From Candidatus Thorarchaeota archaeon MP8T_1 (lineage in GTDB: Archaea > Asgardarchaeota > Thorarchaeia > Thorarchaeales > Thorarchaeaceae): DNA of 51,492 nucleotides. The stretch is taken from NCBI GenBank assembly GCA_002825465.1, contig PJER01000017.1, positions 1 through 51,492 on the forward strand, read 5' to 3'. The translations under genes and the position numbers were made by a program. The notes under the pieces were generated by a model. It was given only the letters and a program-made list of their open reading frames with translations, searched no databases and was not told the DNA's origin. Positions 1-8,071 of this stretch are shown here, one piece after another; positions within the stretch are counted from its first letter, which is position 1, and every line of letters starts with the position of its first letter.

Positions 1-38
1 GAAAAGGAGCGAGAGCGGACATACCTGTTCTGAGGTGA
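1..38 (+). CDS. 3' end of upstream gene, probably uL5 (partial)
   Basis: The window opens inside a reading frame that closes just before uS14. Two frames are open from the left edge, ending at TGA 31-33 or at TGA 36-38, and the short tail does not let me choose between them. In the archaeal spc operon the gene before uS14 is uL5, so this is inferred to be its C-terminus from gene order only. The sequence TGAGGTGATC at 31-40 doubles as the uS14 ribosome binding site. Confidence 0.35.
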   Translation, partial: KGARADIPVLR

Positions 39-44
39 TCATGA

Positions 45-215
45 ATGAGTACAAAGAAAGACCGTACACGTCAACGAAAGAAAATGGGCAAAGGTAGCAG
101 AACATGTGTCCGTTGTGGCACACATCAGGCAATCATTCGATCTTACAACCTGTACATGTGCCGCCGTTGTTTTAGAGAAACAGCGGAAAAACTCGGATTC
201 CGGAAGTACCAGTAA
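45..215 (+). CDS. rps14: 30S ribosomal protein uS14 (zinc form)
   Basis: This 56-residue protein is the small zinc-binding uS14 of archaea, which binds the head of the 30S subunit near the decoding region. It has two CxxC pairs, CVRC at residues 21-24 and CRRC at 39-42, which bind one zinc, followed by the typical ending [17 protein letters not shown] at 45 is chosen because the ATG at 41 is in another frame and stops quickly. TGAGGTGATC lies just upstream and is a long match to the archaeal anti-Shine-Dalgarno. It sits between the presumed uL5 and uS8, as expected for the spc operon. Confidence 0.95.
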   Translation: MSTKKDRTRQRKKMGKGSRTCVRCGTHQAIIRSYNLYMCRRCFRETAEKLGFRKYQ

Positions 216-231
216 GGAGGTCTAAGAGAAA

Positions 232-624
232 ATGACACTACTAGACCCATTGGCAGATGCAATGTCTAACATCTACAACAGTGAGATAGTTGGTAAGCCC
301 GAAGTGGTAATAGCACCTGCATCGAATCTAATAGAGAAAGTATTGCAAGTTATGCAATCTAAGGGATACATTGGTGAATTCGAACGTATCGATGATGGAA
401 ATGCTGGTAGATTCCGCATTCAACTCATGGGACGAACGAACAAATGTGGCGTAATCAAACCACGATTTCCAGTAAGGCGAGATGGTTTTGAGAAATACGA
501 GAAGCGATTTCTCCCAGCTTACAATTACGGAATCTTGATTGTCACAACACCAGCTGGTGTGATGACCCACCAAGATGCGAAAAACCGAGGAATCGGTGGA
601 AGACTATTGGCATACGTATATTGA
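232..624 (+). CDS. rps8: 30S ribosomal protein uS8
   Basis: uS8 binds the central domain of 16S rRNA and is an early assembly protein of the 30S platform. The 130-residue length is normal for archaea. The N-terminus [16 protein letters not shown] and the C-terminal [11 protein letters not shown] are characteristic of archaeal/eukaryotic uS8 (S15a). AAGGAGG precedes the ATG by about 10 bases. It is co-transcribed with uS14 (16 bases upstream) and uL6 (13 bases downstream). In several organisms uS8 represses its own operon by binding mRNA; no such site was identified here. Confidence 0.96.
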   Translation: MTLLDPLADAMSNIYNSEIVGKPEVVIAPASNLIEKVLQVMQSKGYIGEFERIDDGNAGRFRIQLMGRTNKCGVIKPRFPVRRDGFEKYEKRFLPAYNYGILIVTTPAGVMTHQDAKNRGIGGRLLAYVY

Positions 625-637
625 GGTGATCTGAGAA

Positions 638-1201
638 ATGACGAATGAATCAGTCTATGACAAACGGATTGAGATTCCTAGTGATTGTCAGGTAAGTCTT
701 GAGGACAAGACAATCACTGTCACTGGTCCAAAAGGAACACTTGAACGCTCATTTCCGGAACCACAGACTACCATCAAGATGGAAGGAAACGAACTAGTCG
801 CATCCACTCATGTGAACAGAAAGCGTTCCAAAGCATTAGTTGGAACTGTAATTGCTCACGTACGAAATATGCTACTCGGTGTTCGCCTTGGATATGAATA
901 CGAATTGAAAATTGTCTACAGCCACTTTCCAATTACAGTTGAGCAACAAGGTGACATCATGATCATCAAGAACTTCATTGGTGAACGTGGTAACCGTAAA
1001 GCCCGTCTAATTGGGGATGTAGATGTTCGAATCGCTGAAGAAGAGATATTCATCAGTGGTATCAATATCGAGCATGTATCGCAAAGTGCTGCAAACATCC
1101 AACAAGCCTGCAGAATTAGAGACAAAGACAGGCGAGTCTTCATGGATGGTATCTATGTCATCAGGAAGACAAAGGGTGACGAGGTTAAGTCCATTGTATA
1201 G
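638..1201 (+). CDS. rpl6: 50S ribosomal protein uL6
   Basis: uL6 lies at the base of the L7/L12 stalk near the sarcin-ricin loop. The 187 residues contain the two tandem RNA-binding folds of the family. The first half carries ITVTGPKGTLERSF and the second carries IKNFIGERGNRKARL, the usual archaeal signature. ATG 638 follows TTGAGGTGATCTGAGAA, in which the uS8 stop codon is embedded in the ribosome binding site. It lies between uS8 and eL32, the standard archaeal order. Confidence 0.96.
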   Translation: MTNESVYDKRIEIPSDCQVSLEDKTITVTGPKGTLERSFPEPQTTIKMEGNELVASTHVNRKRSKALVGTVIAHVRNMLLGVRLGYEYELKIVYSHFPITVEQQGDIMIIKNFIGERGNRKARLIGDVDVRIAEEEIFISGINIEHVSQSAANIQQACRIRDKDRRVFMDGIYVIRKTKGDEVKSIV

Positions 1202-1212
1202 GAGGCAACAAG

Positions 1213-2100
1213 ATGTCAAAGAAACCAGAATTAAGCGACCTGCCCGGATTAGGGCCTAAGCTAGAGGAAAAGCTGAAAGAGGCCGGAGTAAAAACAGTAC
1301 TGAATCTATCTCGGGCTAAGGCTGACAAGCTTGCTGAAAAAGTAGATGGACTCAGTGAATCACGAGCAGCCACATTGATTGAAGCAGCCCAGGAAGTACT
1401 AGGTGAAACTACTCCAAAGAAGGAAGCTAAATCCGAGAAGACAGTAGCCGAAGCCGAAAAGCCAAAGGCAAAATCGAAGACAACCGAGACTAAAGCTGAG
1501 AAACCTAAAACAAAGAAGAAAGCTGAAGAAAAAGCTGAGGAACCAAAGACCAAGGCTAAAGTTGAAGCAAAGCCTAAGGCTACAAAGAAAACCAAAGCAG
1601 AGAAACCAATAGCAAAACCAAAGGCAAAGAAAGCTGAAAAACTAAAGCCTGAAACACCTGCACGATTCTTGAAGCTCGATGCGCGACTGATTAGAATCGC
1701 AGCAAATAAGAAGAAACGTAAACCGCAGTTCCGCGCAGATCAAGCTCATCGTTGGGTCCGTCTACCAGACAGATGGCGAAAAGTACGCGGAATTGACAGC
1801 TATACCCGCCAGAAGAAGAAAGGTAGAATTGCCATGGTATCTCCAGGCTATCGTAGCCCGAAAGCCATCAGATATCTACACCCCTCAATGTTTGAGGAGA
1901 TATTGGTTCATAGACCTGCTGATCTTGAAGGACTTGATGCTGATACTCAAGCAATACGTATCAGCAGTGGCGTTGGTGCTAGAAAGCGTCAATTGATTCT
2001 TGCTGAAGCAGATGCAAAACTCCTTCGAGTGCTGAATCCTGGCACTACAGAAGAAGTTGGTGAAGAAGACCTCTTCACAGACCTGGACTTGGAGGATTAG
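1213..2100 (+). CDS. rpl32e: 50S ribosomal protein eL32 with N-terminal helix-hairpin-helix extension
   Basis: eL32 is a 50S protein specific to archaea and eukaryotes. The eL32 core occupies about residues 155-280 and includes AHRWVRLPDRWRKVRGID and GYRSPKAIRYLHPS. At 295 residues it is about twice the usual 130. Residues 1-65 form a helix-hairpin-helix domain (DLPGLGPKLEEKLKEAGV). Residues 70-150 are a low-complexity Lys/Ala/Glu/Pro linker with repeated KAE and KPK units. Halophilic archaea also carry an N-terminal HhH on eL32, so this half is known elsewhere, but the long charged linker is notable. AGGAGG lies 8 bases before ATG. Confidence 0.95.
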   Translation: MSKKPELSDLPGLGPKLEEKLKEAGVKTVLNLSRAKADKLAEKVDGLSESRAATLIEAAQEVLGETTPKKEAKSEKTVAEAEKPKAKSKTTETKAEKPKTKKKAEEKAEEPKTKAKVEAKPKATKKTKAEKPIAKPKAKKAEKLKPETPARFLKLDARLIRIAANKKKRKPQFRADQAHRWVRLPDRWRKVRGIDSYTRQKKKGRIAMVSPGYRSPKAIRYLHPSMFEEILVHRPADLEGLDADTQAIRISSGVGARKRQLILAEADAKLLRVLNPGTTEEVGEEDLFTDLDLED

Positions 2101-2102
2101 AA

Positions 2103-2549
2103 ATGAAACTCTCAACACAAAAACGACTAGCTGCCGATGTCATGAAGATTGGAAAATCACGAGTCTGGATTGATCCTCAATTTGAAGACGAAGTCAGTCT
2201 AGCAATCACAAGGGACGATATTCGTCGTCTTATAGATGAGGGTGCAATTCAGAAGAAGAGAGAAATCGGTGTCAGTAGGGGTAGAGCTCGTTTCATTCTC
2301 AAACAGAAGAGAAAAGGTCAGCGTAAGGGACCAGGAAGAAAGAGTGGTCCATCTACAGCAACGTTGAGTAGCAAAGAACGCTGGATGAGGAAGATTCGAC
2401 CTATGAGGAAGGAACTTCGTAAAATGCGTAATGATGGAAAAATCACTCCTAAGGTCTATCGTGAACTCTATCTGAAAGCCAAAGGAAATGCATTCCGAAA
2501 TACTGCGCACCTTAAAACATACATTTCAGAGAGGAGGCTGTCCAAATAA
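2103..2549 (+). CDS. rpl19e: 50S ribosomal protein eL19
   Basis: eL19 is an archaeal/eukaryotic 50S protein that takes part in a bridge between subunits. The 148 residues begin MKLSTQKRLAADVMKIGKSR and continue with the conserved stretch RDDIRRLIDEGAI and the basic KGPGRKSG. A long basic C-terminal helix (about residues 85-145) is typical. The ribosome binding site GGAGG lies inside the last codons of eL32, only 3 bases upstream, so the two are translationally coupled. Its stop codon overlaps the uL18 start in a TAATG arrangement. Confidence 0.96.
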   Translation: MKLSTQKRLAADVMKIGKSRVWIDPQFEDEVSLAITRDDIRRLIDEGAIQKKREIGVSRGRARFILKQKRKGQRKGPGRKSGPSTATLSSKERWMRKIRPMRKELRKMRNDGKITPKVYRELYLKAKGNAFRNTAHLKTYISERRLSK

Positions 2550-3307
2550 TGGCACAGGGACCAACATACAGAGTGAAGTTCAGACGTCGACGAGAAGGCA
2601 AGACTAACTATTATCGTCGTCGAAGCCTTTTGCAATCAAGACGTCCTAGACTCGTTGTAAGAAAGACAAATACAAACACAGTTGTACAACTGATTAATGC
2701 CAATGTTGTAGGTGATATGACGGTAGCATCTGCCATCGCCAGTGAATTGCCGCAATATGGTTGGAAAGCCAGTACTGGAAATCTCCCTGCTGCATATCTT
2801 ACTGGATTCCTTGCAGGACTACGTGCAAAGAGTCGTGGAGTTAAGGCGGCAGTCCTTGATGTGGGTCTTAATCCTCCTATCAAAGGTTCGAAAATTTATG
2901 CAGTACTCAAGGGTGTTGTAGACGCAGGTATCGATGTACCTCATAATCCTGATATCCTTCCAGATGAGGATCGAATTTCAGGTAAACACATTGTTAGTGG
3001 CTATGAACACTACAGCGGTATTAAAGATACAATGATGTTCTCGAAAGTCGGAGCAAAGAAGACGACTATCACCACAATACCAAAGCAGGTAGAAGATGTG
3101 AAGAAAGCGCTTCAAGCAATCCCCGATGCAACACTCAGGAAAAAGAGAGGAAAGGCACCCGCAAAGAAGGCTGCAAAACCAGCAGCTAAGAAACCTAAGA
3201 GAGAAGTTCCAGAGGTTAAACCACCGCGTGCTGTGCCACGGAAACCCAAGCCTAAGAAACTGGTAAGCAGAGGAAGAGGTAAGAAAGGCAGGAAAAGCAG
3301 TCAATAG
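2549..3307 (+). CDS. rpl18: 50S ribosomal protein uL18 with basic C-terminal tail
   Basis: uL18 binds 5S rRNA and docks the central protuberance on the 50S subunit. Residues 1-180 match archaeal uL18: YRVKFRRRREGKTNYYRRR at the start, PRLVVRKTNTNTVVQ and AAYLTGFLAGLRAKSRG after it. Residues 185-252 form an extra Lys/Ala/Pro-rich tail ending GRGKKGRKSSQ, longer than in most archaea. The ATG overlaps the eL19 stop codon by one base (TAATG). The tail resembles the charged extensions on eL32 and uS4 in this window, so the lineage seems to favour disordered ribosomal extensions. Confidence 0.96.
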   Translation: MAQGPTYRVKFRRRREGKTNYYRRRSLLQSRRPRLVVRKTNTNTVVQLINANVVGDMTVASAIASELPQYGWKASTGNLPAAYLTGFLAGLRAKSRGVKAAVLDVGLNPPIKGSKIYAVLKGVVDAGIDVPHNPDILPDEDRISGKHIVSGYEHYSGIKDTMMFSKVGAKKTTITTIPKQVEDVKKALQAIPDATLRKKRGKAPAKKAAKPAAKKPKREVPEVKPPRAVPRKPKPKKLVSRGRGKKGRKSSQ

Positions 3308-3320
3308 GGGATGATTAGTG

Positions 3321-3998
3321 ATGAGTAAACAGAGAAGACGAAGAGCACCTCGCCGAGCAGAAGTCAACCCATTGGATGAGTGGATTCCCAAGACAAAGCT
3401 TGGAAGACTTGTCAAAGAAGGACACATCAATAATATTGAGGAGATCATAAACAACAACTACAGAATCAGAGAACCTGAGATTGTAGATGCTCTATTCCCA
3501 GATCTCAGACAGGAAGTTGTTGATGTGAGTATGGTGCAGAGACAATCTGATAGTGGTCAACAGAAAAGCTTCAGATTGACTGTAGTAGTTGGAAATGGTG
3601 AAGGTGTACTTGGAATCGGAGTTGGCAAAGCTCCAGAATTTGTACCTGCAGTCAGAGCTGCAGAATCACGAGCCAAGCTTAACATCACTATGTTCCGAAG
3701 AGGGTGTGGCTCATGGGAGTGCAGATGTCACGATCCACATAGTATCCCCTTCGAGGTTGATGGGACCGCAGGGTCAGTAAGAGTGACTCTCCGTCCTGCA
3801 CCAAAGGGAACTGGTCTTGTGACTGCTGATGTGGGTAAGATTGTCCTTCGTATTGCAGGACTTAACGATGTCTGGTCAATTACAAAGGGACGGTCAAGGA
3901 CCTCATCAAACTTTGCGAAGGCATTTGTTGACGCCCTTACTAGGACCTACAGAATGTTGCCGCCTCAAGATTGGGTATCATCAGGAGTGACTGAGTGA
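3321..3998 (+). CDS. rps5: 30S ribosomal protein uS5
   Basis: uS5 lies at the mRNA entry side of the 30S subunit and influences decoding accuracy. The double-stranded-RNA-binding-like N-domain is at about residues 60-130 ([20 protein letters not shown]). The C-terminal domain follows and includes [12 protein letters not shown] and [13 protein letters not shown], typical of archaeal/eukaryotic (S2) proteins. ATG 3321 is chosen, with GGGG 10 bases upstream; an in-frame GTG at 3318 is possible. The stop codon overlaps the uL30 ATG (TGATG). Confidence 0.95.
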   Translation: MSKQRRRRAPRRAEVNPLDEWIPKTKLGRLVKEGHINNIEEIINNNYRIREPEIVDALFPDLRQEVVDVSMVQRQSDSGQQKSFRLTVVVGNGEGVLGIGVGKAPEFVPAVRAAESRAKLNITMFRRGCGSWECRCHDPHSIPFEVDGTAGSVRVTLRPAPKGTGLVTADVGKIVLRIAGLNDVWSITKGRSRTSSNFAKAFVDALTRTYRMLPPQDWVSSGVTE

Positions 3999-4480
3999 TG
4001 AGCGAAACAGAGAAAGTAATCTTAGCAATCAGAGTGAGAGGTCAGGTCGGAGTACGTCCACAAATAGAGGACACTCTCGAGAAACTTCTACTCGGTCGTT
4101 TACACCAAGCTCGATTATTCACAGTAACACCAAGCATAGATGGTATGATTACAAAGTCGAAAGATTATATCACCTGGGGCGAACCCACTGAGGAACTCAT
4201 TGAGAAACTCCTCAAAAAGAGAGGTCGCCTTCCAGGTAATGGTAGACTCACTGATGCCTATGTTAAGAAGAACTCAAGCCACAGTAGTATCAAGGCTCTT
4301 GCAAAAGCCATTGCCACCGGTAAAGGGCAAGTGTCTGATGTTGAAGGACTCAAACCAGTCTTTCGACTCACTCCTCCCTCAAAAGGGTACAGGGGTAAAA
4401 GGAACCTACCTGTAGGTATGGGTGGCATTACTGGATATCGTGGTGAAGGTATAAACGAACTCGCGATACGTATGATTTGA
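3998..4480 (+). CDS. rpl30: 50S ribosomal protein uL30
   Basis: uL30 of the archaeal long type (160 residues) is related to eukaryotic L7. The conserved core at residues 6-60 reads VILAIRVRGQVGVRPQIE, followed by LLGRLHQARLF. The C-terminal half includes FRLTPPSKGYRG and is shared with eukaryotic L7. ATG 3998 overlaps the uS5 stop by one base, giving translational coupling. In most archaea uL15 follows directly, but here a small heat-shock protein gene lies in between. Confidence 0.95.
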   Translation: MSETEKVILAIRVRGQVGVRPQIEDTLEKLLLGRLHQARLFTVTPSIDGMITKSKDYITWGEPTEELIEKLLKKRGRLPGNGRLTDAYVKKNSSHSSIKALAKAIATGKGQVSDVEGLKPVFRLTPPSKGYRGKRNLPVGMGGITGYRGEGINELAIRMI

Positions 4481-4490
4481 GGTAATTACA

Positions 4491-5009
4491 ATGTCATGGG
4501 ACAACGATGATGAAGCCAGAAAGAGATTGCGTCGATGGTTGGGCGATTTCATGCCTGAAGAAATGATCCAACAGATTGAAGAAATGATGGAGCAGATGAT
4601 GTCAGGAATGAATCAAGGAATATTCATGGATCCTGAAAAGCTTCAGGAACTCCTCAGAAATCCTGAAGGAATCAACCCGATGACATATGGTTTCTCAATG
4701 AGAATTGGCCCAGATGGAAAGCCTATGATGCAAAGATTTGGAAATACGCCAGGCGCAGAAGAACACACTCTAGAACCTCTTGTAGATGTTGTAGAGGAAG
4801 ATGACGAGATTATCGTTGTAGCTGAAGTTCCTGGTGTTGAGAGGGATGAGATTAAGGTACGGATTAAAGGAACTCTGCTTACTATTCATGCAGAGAATCC
4901 TGAGAGACCCTACCACAAAGAAATCCAATTACCCTCCAAAGTAATGAAAGATGAAGCAAAATCAGCAATACGCAACGGCGTGCTGGAAGTACGATTAAAG
5001 AAAGCATAA
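4491..5009 (+). CDS. Small heat-shock protein (Hsp20/alpha-crystallin)
   Basis: This 172-residue protein is an ATP-independent holdase-type chaperone. The alpha-crystallin domain covers about residues 95-172: PLVDVVEEDDEIIVVAEVPG, then a long-loop region and the ending NGVLEVRLKKA. The N-terminal arm (1-90) is rich in Met, Glu and Gln (EEMIQQIEEMMEQMMSGMNQ), suited to oligomerisation. A classical C-terminal IxI motif is missing, because the chain ends right after the last strand. It lies 10 bases after uL30 and 13 bases before uL15, with TTGAGGT as ribosome binding site, so it appears to be a true operon member. That placement suggests a role in folding nascent or unassembled ribosomal proteins (inference). 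Confidence 0.9.
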   Translation: MSWDNDDEARKRLRRWLGDFMPEEMIQQIEEMMEQMMSGMNQGIFMDPEKLQELLRNPEGINPMTYGFSMRIGPDGKPMMQRFGNTPGAEEHTLEPLVDVVEEDDEIIVVAEVPGVERDEIKVRIKGTLLTIHAENPERPYHKEIQLPSKVMKDEAKSAIRNGVLEVRLKKA

Positions 5010-5022
5010 GGTGAAAGCAGCC

Positions 5023-5472
5023 ATGCAGAAACGAAAATCAAAGAAAATCAACAAACTGAGAGGTCAACGATCAGCCGGTTATGGCTTTACAAAAGGACAT
5101 CGAGCCGCAGGCCAACGTGGTGGAAAAGGAAAGGCTGGATCAAAGAAGCATCACTACATCAAAGTAATGCAAGAGAATCCTCACTACTTTGGCAAGTGGG
5201 GTTTCAAGAGACCACAACAGTTGGTAGACAATCTGGTAGTCCTCAACATTGGTGAAATCGATGAGGCTGCTGACAGACTTGTAGAGAAAGGCGTTGCGAC
5301 AATGACTGGAAAGAGATACAATATCGATGTGTCAAAGCTTGGTATTGATAGGATTCTTGGATCTGGAAAAGTTATACGAAAATTAAACCTGACTGGTGTG
5401 AAGTCTATCACTGTCCGTGCAAGGGAAAAAGTCACTGGTAACGGCGGAACAATCGATCTCCCTGAAGAATGA
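5023..5472 (+). CDS. rpl15: 50S ribosomal protein uL15
   Basis: uL15 is an rRNA-binding 50S protein that links several domains of 23S rRNA. The start MQKRKSKKINKLRGQRSAG matches the family, followed by the Gly-rich basic arm HRAAGQRGGKGKAGSKK and a C-terminal globular domain (VRAREKVTGNGGTIDLPEE). ATG 5023 is preferred over the in-frame GTG at 5011, because AAGGTGA at 5009-5015 is at normal Shine-Dalgarno distance from the ATG and the family begins here. It follows the sHsp gene and precedes secY, which has its own putative promoter. Confidence 0.94.
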   Translation: MQKRKSKKINKLRGQRSAGYGFTKGHRAAGQRGGKGKAGSKKHHYIKVMQENPHYFGKWGFKRPQQLVDNLVVLNIGEIDEAADRLVEKGVATMTGKRYNIDVSKLGIDRILGSGKVIRKLNLTGVKSITVRAREKVTGNGGTIDLPEE

Positions 5473-5497
5473 GTACACTTGTTGGCTGAACAATATC

Positions 5498-5503
5498 TTT
5501 AAA
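5498..5503 (+). promoter_or_regulatory. Putative TATA box for secY
   Basis: TTTAAA lies in the 81-base gap between uL15 and secY, about 55 bases before the secY ATG. Transcription starting about 25 bases downstream would leave a short leader containing the GGAGG ribosome binding site. It could allow secY to be expressed independently of the upstream ribosomal genes. Confidence 0.4.
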
Positions 5504-5553
5504 GGGCTCACCCAATCTCGAACCAAAAACGTACCTGCAGTGGAGGCTATATA

Positions 5554-7083
5554 ATGACCTCGATGTTTCTAAGAGCATTATCACCCTTTGTCAGGGTAAT
5601 GCCTGAAGTAAAGGCACCTGACCGAGAGGTATCATTCAGAGAGAAGTTTGTCTGGACCGCTGTGGTCCTTATTATCTTCCTAATCATGTCCCACATGCCC
5701 CTCTATGGTGTTGATAGGACAGTTGGAACAGACTATCTATGGGCTATGCGAGTTATTCTTGCTAGCACTAGAGGTACTCTCATGGAGCTGGGTATAGGAC
5801 CAATCGTTACTGCAGGTCTGGTCATGCAGCTCTTGTCAGGTTCAAAGATTATTGATGTGGACTTTGGCGATCCAGAAGACCGTGCACTCTTTACTGGTGG
5901 TCAGAAAGTAATTGCACTCTTCATGACTGCTTTCCAGGCTATTGCATACATTATGGGAAATGCCTACGGTGTTCTCTCACCTACAAATGCACTTCTTGTC
6001 TTCATGCAGCTCTTCATGTCTGGAATCGTAGTTATTCTCATGGATGAACTTGTACAGAAGGGTTGGGGACTTGGTTCTGGAGTATCACTCTTCATCATGA
6101 CCAATGTTGCTGGTCAAGTCATCTTCAATATGCTTGACTTTACACAGACTGAGGGAACTGGACCAGTTGGCTACATTGGTACTGATCCGACCAATCCCAA
6201 CGCAACTGGACTGCCAAAGGGTATTATCGCAGCTATCATCTCCAATATCTTACGTGCATTTGGTATTGGAACTACTGCTGGTCCTGCGGTAGATGCCTCG
6301 TGGTTCATGTTCAGAGATGCGCAGTCACTGACGCCAAGTCTGTTTTCACTAATTGTAACTTTCGTCATCTTCTTTGCAGTCATATGGATGGAATCAGTTC
6401 GAGTAGAAATCCCACTTCAGTATGCGAAGTATCGGGGAATGAAAGCAAGATATCCAATAAAGCTCCTCTATACTTCAAACATCCCTGTTATTCTTGCACA
6501 GGCACTCTACGCTAACATTCTATTCTTCGGACAGATGATATGGAGTTCCTTTAACAGAAATAACGATAATCCCTTCCTGAGTTGGATTGGAACTTTCTAT
6601 CGAGATGATGCCTCGGGTCGTATGATAGCGGATGGAGGATTGGCTAAGTATATCACGCCGCCACAGGGTCTCTTCAGTCTCTTTAGTGAAGGGGCGGAAG
6701 GATGGCTTCACGTTGCGGTGTATGCATCTCTTATGATACTCCTGTGTTGGGGTTTCTCGAAAGTGTGGGTTGATATCAGTGGTATTGCCCCTAGAGATGT
6801 ATCTCGTCAGTTGCTTAACTCTGGATATATGGTTCCTGGTTTCAGAACGAGTGAGAAGGTCATGGAACGTCTGCTAGAGCGGTATATTCCTGTTGTTGCT
6901 GGTCTGGGTGGTTTCCTCATCGGAGTACTTGCTGCAACAGCGGATGTCATGGGTGCTCTTGCAAGTGGAACTGGTATATTGCTGATGGTGTCGATCATAA
7001 AACAGTATTATGAACAGATTGCCAAAGAGCAACTAGCTGGCGTGGGTGGCGAAGGAGTCGCAGGCCTGTTAGGTATACTATAG
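5554..7083 (+). CDS. secY: Preprotein translocase subunit SecY (Sec61 alpha)
   Basis: SecY is the pore of the protein-conducting channel in the cytoplasmic membrane. The 509-residue sequence has about ten hydrophobic segments. The cytosolic start includes PEVKAPDREVSFREKFVWT, and the plug region after TM1 includes HMPLYGVDRTVGTD. MELGIGPIVTAGLVMQLL is typical of archaeal/Sec61-type proteins, and the C-terminal loop contains the arginine-rich ribosome-docking segment. Ala/Gly-rich TMs end the chain (VGGEGVAGLLGIL). It is somewhat longer than many archaeal SecY proteins because of a Gly/Asn-rich insert near residues 200-240. GGAGG precedes the ATG. It sits in the conserved order uL15-secY-adk. 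Confidence 0.96.
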   Translation: MTSMFLRALSPFVRVMPEVKAPDREVSFREKFVWTAVVLIIFLIMSHMPLYGVDRTVGTDYLWAMRVILASTRGTLMELGIGPIVTAGLVMQLLSGSKIIDVDFGDPEDRALFTGGQKVIALFMTAFQAIAYIMGNAYGVLSPTNALLVFMQLFMSGIVVILMDELVQKGWGLGSGVSLFIMTNVAGQVIFNMLDFTQTEGTGPVGYIGTDPTNPNATGLPKGIIAAIISNILRAFGIGTTAGPAVDASWFMFRDAQSLTPSLFSLIVTFVIFFAVIWMESVRVEIPLQYAKYRGMKARYPIKLLYTSNIPVILAQALYANILFFGQMIWSSFNRNNDNPFLSWIGTFYRDDASGRMIADGGLAKYITPPQGLFSLFSEGAEGWLHVAVYASLMILLCWGFSKVWVDISGIAPRDVSRQLLNSGYMVPGFRTSEKVMERLLERYIPVVAGLGGFLIGVLAATADVMGALASGTGILLMVSIIKQYYEQIAKEQLAGVGGEGVAGLLGIL

Positions 7084-7091
7084 AATACGTA

Positions 7092-7124
7092 GGGGTCTCA
7101 CTGACCCCTTCTTTCCCTTTTTAA
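7092..7124 (+). terminator. Putative terminator after secY
   Basis: GGGGTC (7092-7097) and GACCCC (7103-7108) form a six-pair hairpin with a five-base loop. It is followed by the pyrimidine-rich stretch TTCTTTCCCTTTTT. It lies just after the secY stop and faces the minus-strand small ORF, so it probably ends the main ribosomal/secY transcript. Confidence 0.6.
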
Positions 7125-7128
7125 TGAA

Positions 7129-7311
7129 TCAACCATTTTCCATAGTCGTGTCTTCCAACCATCCGTCATCAATCTTATTTTCTAGATTTCGCTTCTTTAG
7201 GTATCTGTATACAAGATAGATGATTATAATCACAATAAAACCAACAACTGGATAATTCAGAACGATTTGTTGTCCTGCTGTTGTTGAAGGTGGAACAATA
7301 CTAGGAACCAT
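7129..7311 (-). CDS. Small single-pass membrane protein, unknown
   Basis: This is a 60-residue protein of unknown function. A short Ser/Thr/Pro-rich outer segment (about residues 1-20) is followed by one strongly hydrophobic helix, VVGFIVIIIIYLVYRYLKKR, with positive charges on the inner side, and a short acidic cytosolic tail (DDGWLEDTTMENG). GGAGAGG lies 13 bases before ATG 7311, and a TATA-like TTTATGA lies about 45 bases before it on the minus strand, which supports a real gene. An in-frame TTG at 7323 is a possible alternative start. The gap from secY to adk (7084-7473) holds nothing else except the adk promoter. Confidence 0.5.
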   Translation of the reverse strand: MVPSIVPPSTTAGQQIVLNYPVVGFIVIIIIYLVYRYLKKRNLENKIDDGWLEDTTMENG

Positions 7312-7413
7312 GCTATGAAACAATCCTCTCCATATTATCGGTTGCTATACAAAGCTCATAAATTCATTTGCTGGGTCGTCTTCTGATTCATATAGATTTT
7401 GAGGCACAGAAGG

Positions 7414-7423
7414 AATTATAACC
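7414..7423 (+). promoter_or_regulatory. Putative TATA box for adk operon
   Basis: AATTATAACC lies about 55 bases before the adkA ATG, with a clean AAAGGTGA ribosome binding site in between. After the terminator-like hairpin behind secY, this would restart transcription for adkA and the DUF106 gene. Confidence 0.45.
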
Positions 7424-7473
7424 ACCTCAATTGACCAAGCGAGCAAATCATCAAGCAAAGGTGAAAGTCTTCG

Positions 7474-8064
7474 ATGAGTGAGTCAAGAAACGTAGTCATT
7501 GTAACAGGAATTCCAGGTGTTGGAAAGACAACAGTGATCAATACAGCAATAGAGATGGTCAAAGAACAACATGGTGAAGAAGTACTAGTACTCAACTTTG
7601 GTTCTGAGATGTTCGAAGTCGCACTAAAGAATGGCCAAGTGAAAGATCGAGATGAGATGAGAAAGATGCCTACGGCACAGCAACGTGCAAACCAGAAACT
7701 GGCTGGTGAGGCTATTGCAGAGAAATCAAAGTCAGCGAAGGTCATTGTGGACACTCATACACTCATACAAACAAACAACGGATTCTTGATAGGACTTCCA
7801 GAATGGGTAGTCAAGGCAATCCAACCAAAGACCGTAGTTCTTGTAGAGGCTGACTCTGAGAAGATTGCTAGCAGACGTTCCAGCGATGAAACGCGAACCC
7901 GCGACGCTCAGGCTGTAAATGAAATTCAGATTCACCAAGAAATGTGTCGAGCTGCAGCTGTTTCAGTGGGAACTCTTACTGGCGCAACTGTTAGAAGGAT
8001 TATAAATCGAGAGGGCAAAGTTGAAGAGGCCGCTAAGGAATTAGCAGATACACTAATGGAGTAG
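7474..8064 (+). CDS. adkA: Archaeal adenylate kinase
   Basis: This enzyme interconverts AMP plus ATP with two ADP. The 196 residues match the archaeal AdkA type, which is distinct from bacterial Adk. The P-loop GIPGVGKTT is at about residues 12-20, and the sequence continues with VLNFGSEMFEVALKNG, DRDEMRKMP and IVDTHTLI. No zinc-binding LID is present, as expected for this type. AAAGGTGA precedes ATG by 9 bases. In many archaea adkA follows secY, so the context supports the call. The DUF106 gene starts 8 bases after its stop. Confidence 0.95.
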   Translation: MSESRNVVIVTGIPGVGKTTVINTAIEMVKEQHGEEVLVLNFGSEMFEVALKNGQVKDRDEMRKMPTAQQRANQKLAGEAIAEKSKSAKVIVDTHTLIQTNNGFLIGLPEWVVKAIQPKTVVLVEADSEKIASRRSSDETRTRDAQAVNEIQIHQEMCRAAAVSVGTLTGATVRRIINREGKVEEAAKELADTLME

Positions 8065-8071
8065 AATCCAC

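Noticed and set aside
1185..1595. Minus-strand reading frame of 136 codons
   Set aside because: It is the mirror of the Lys/Ala/Glu-rich tether of eL32 and shows only low-complexity Ala/Phe/Ser; no ribosome binding site.
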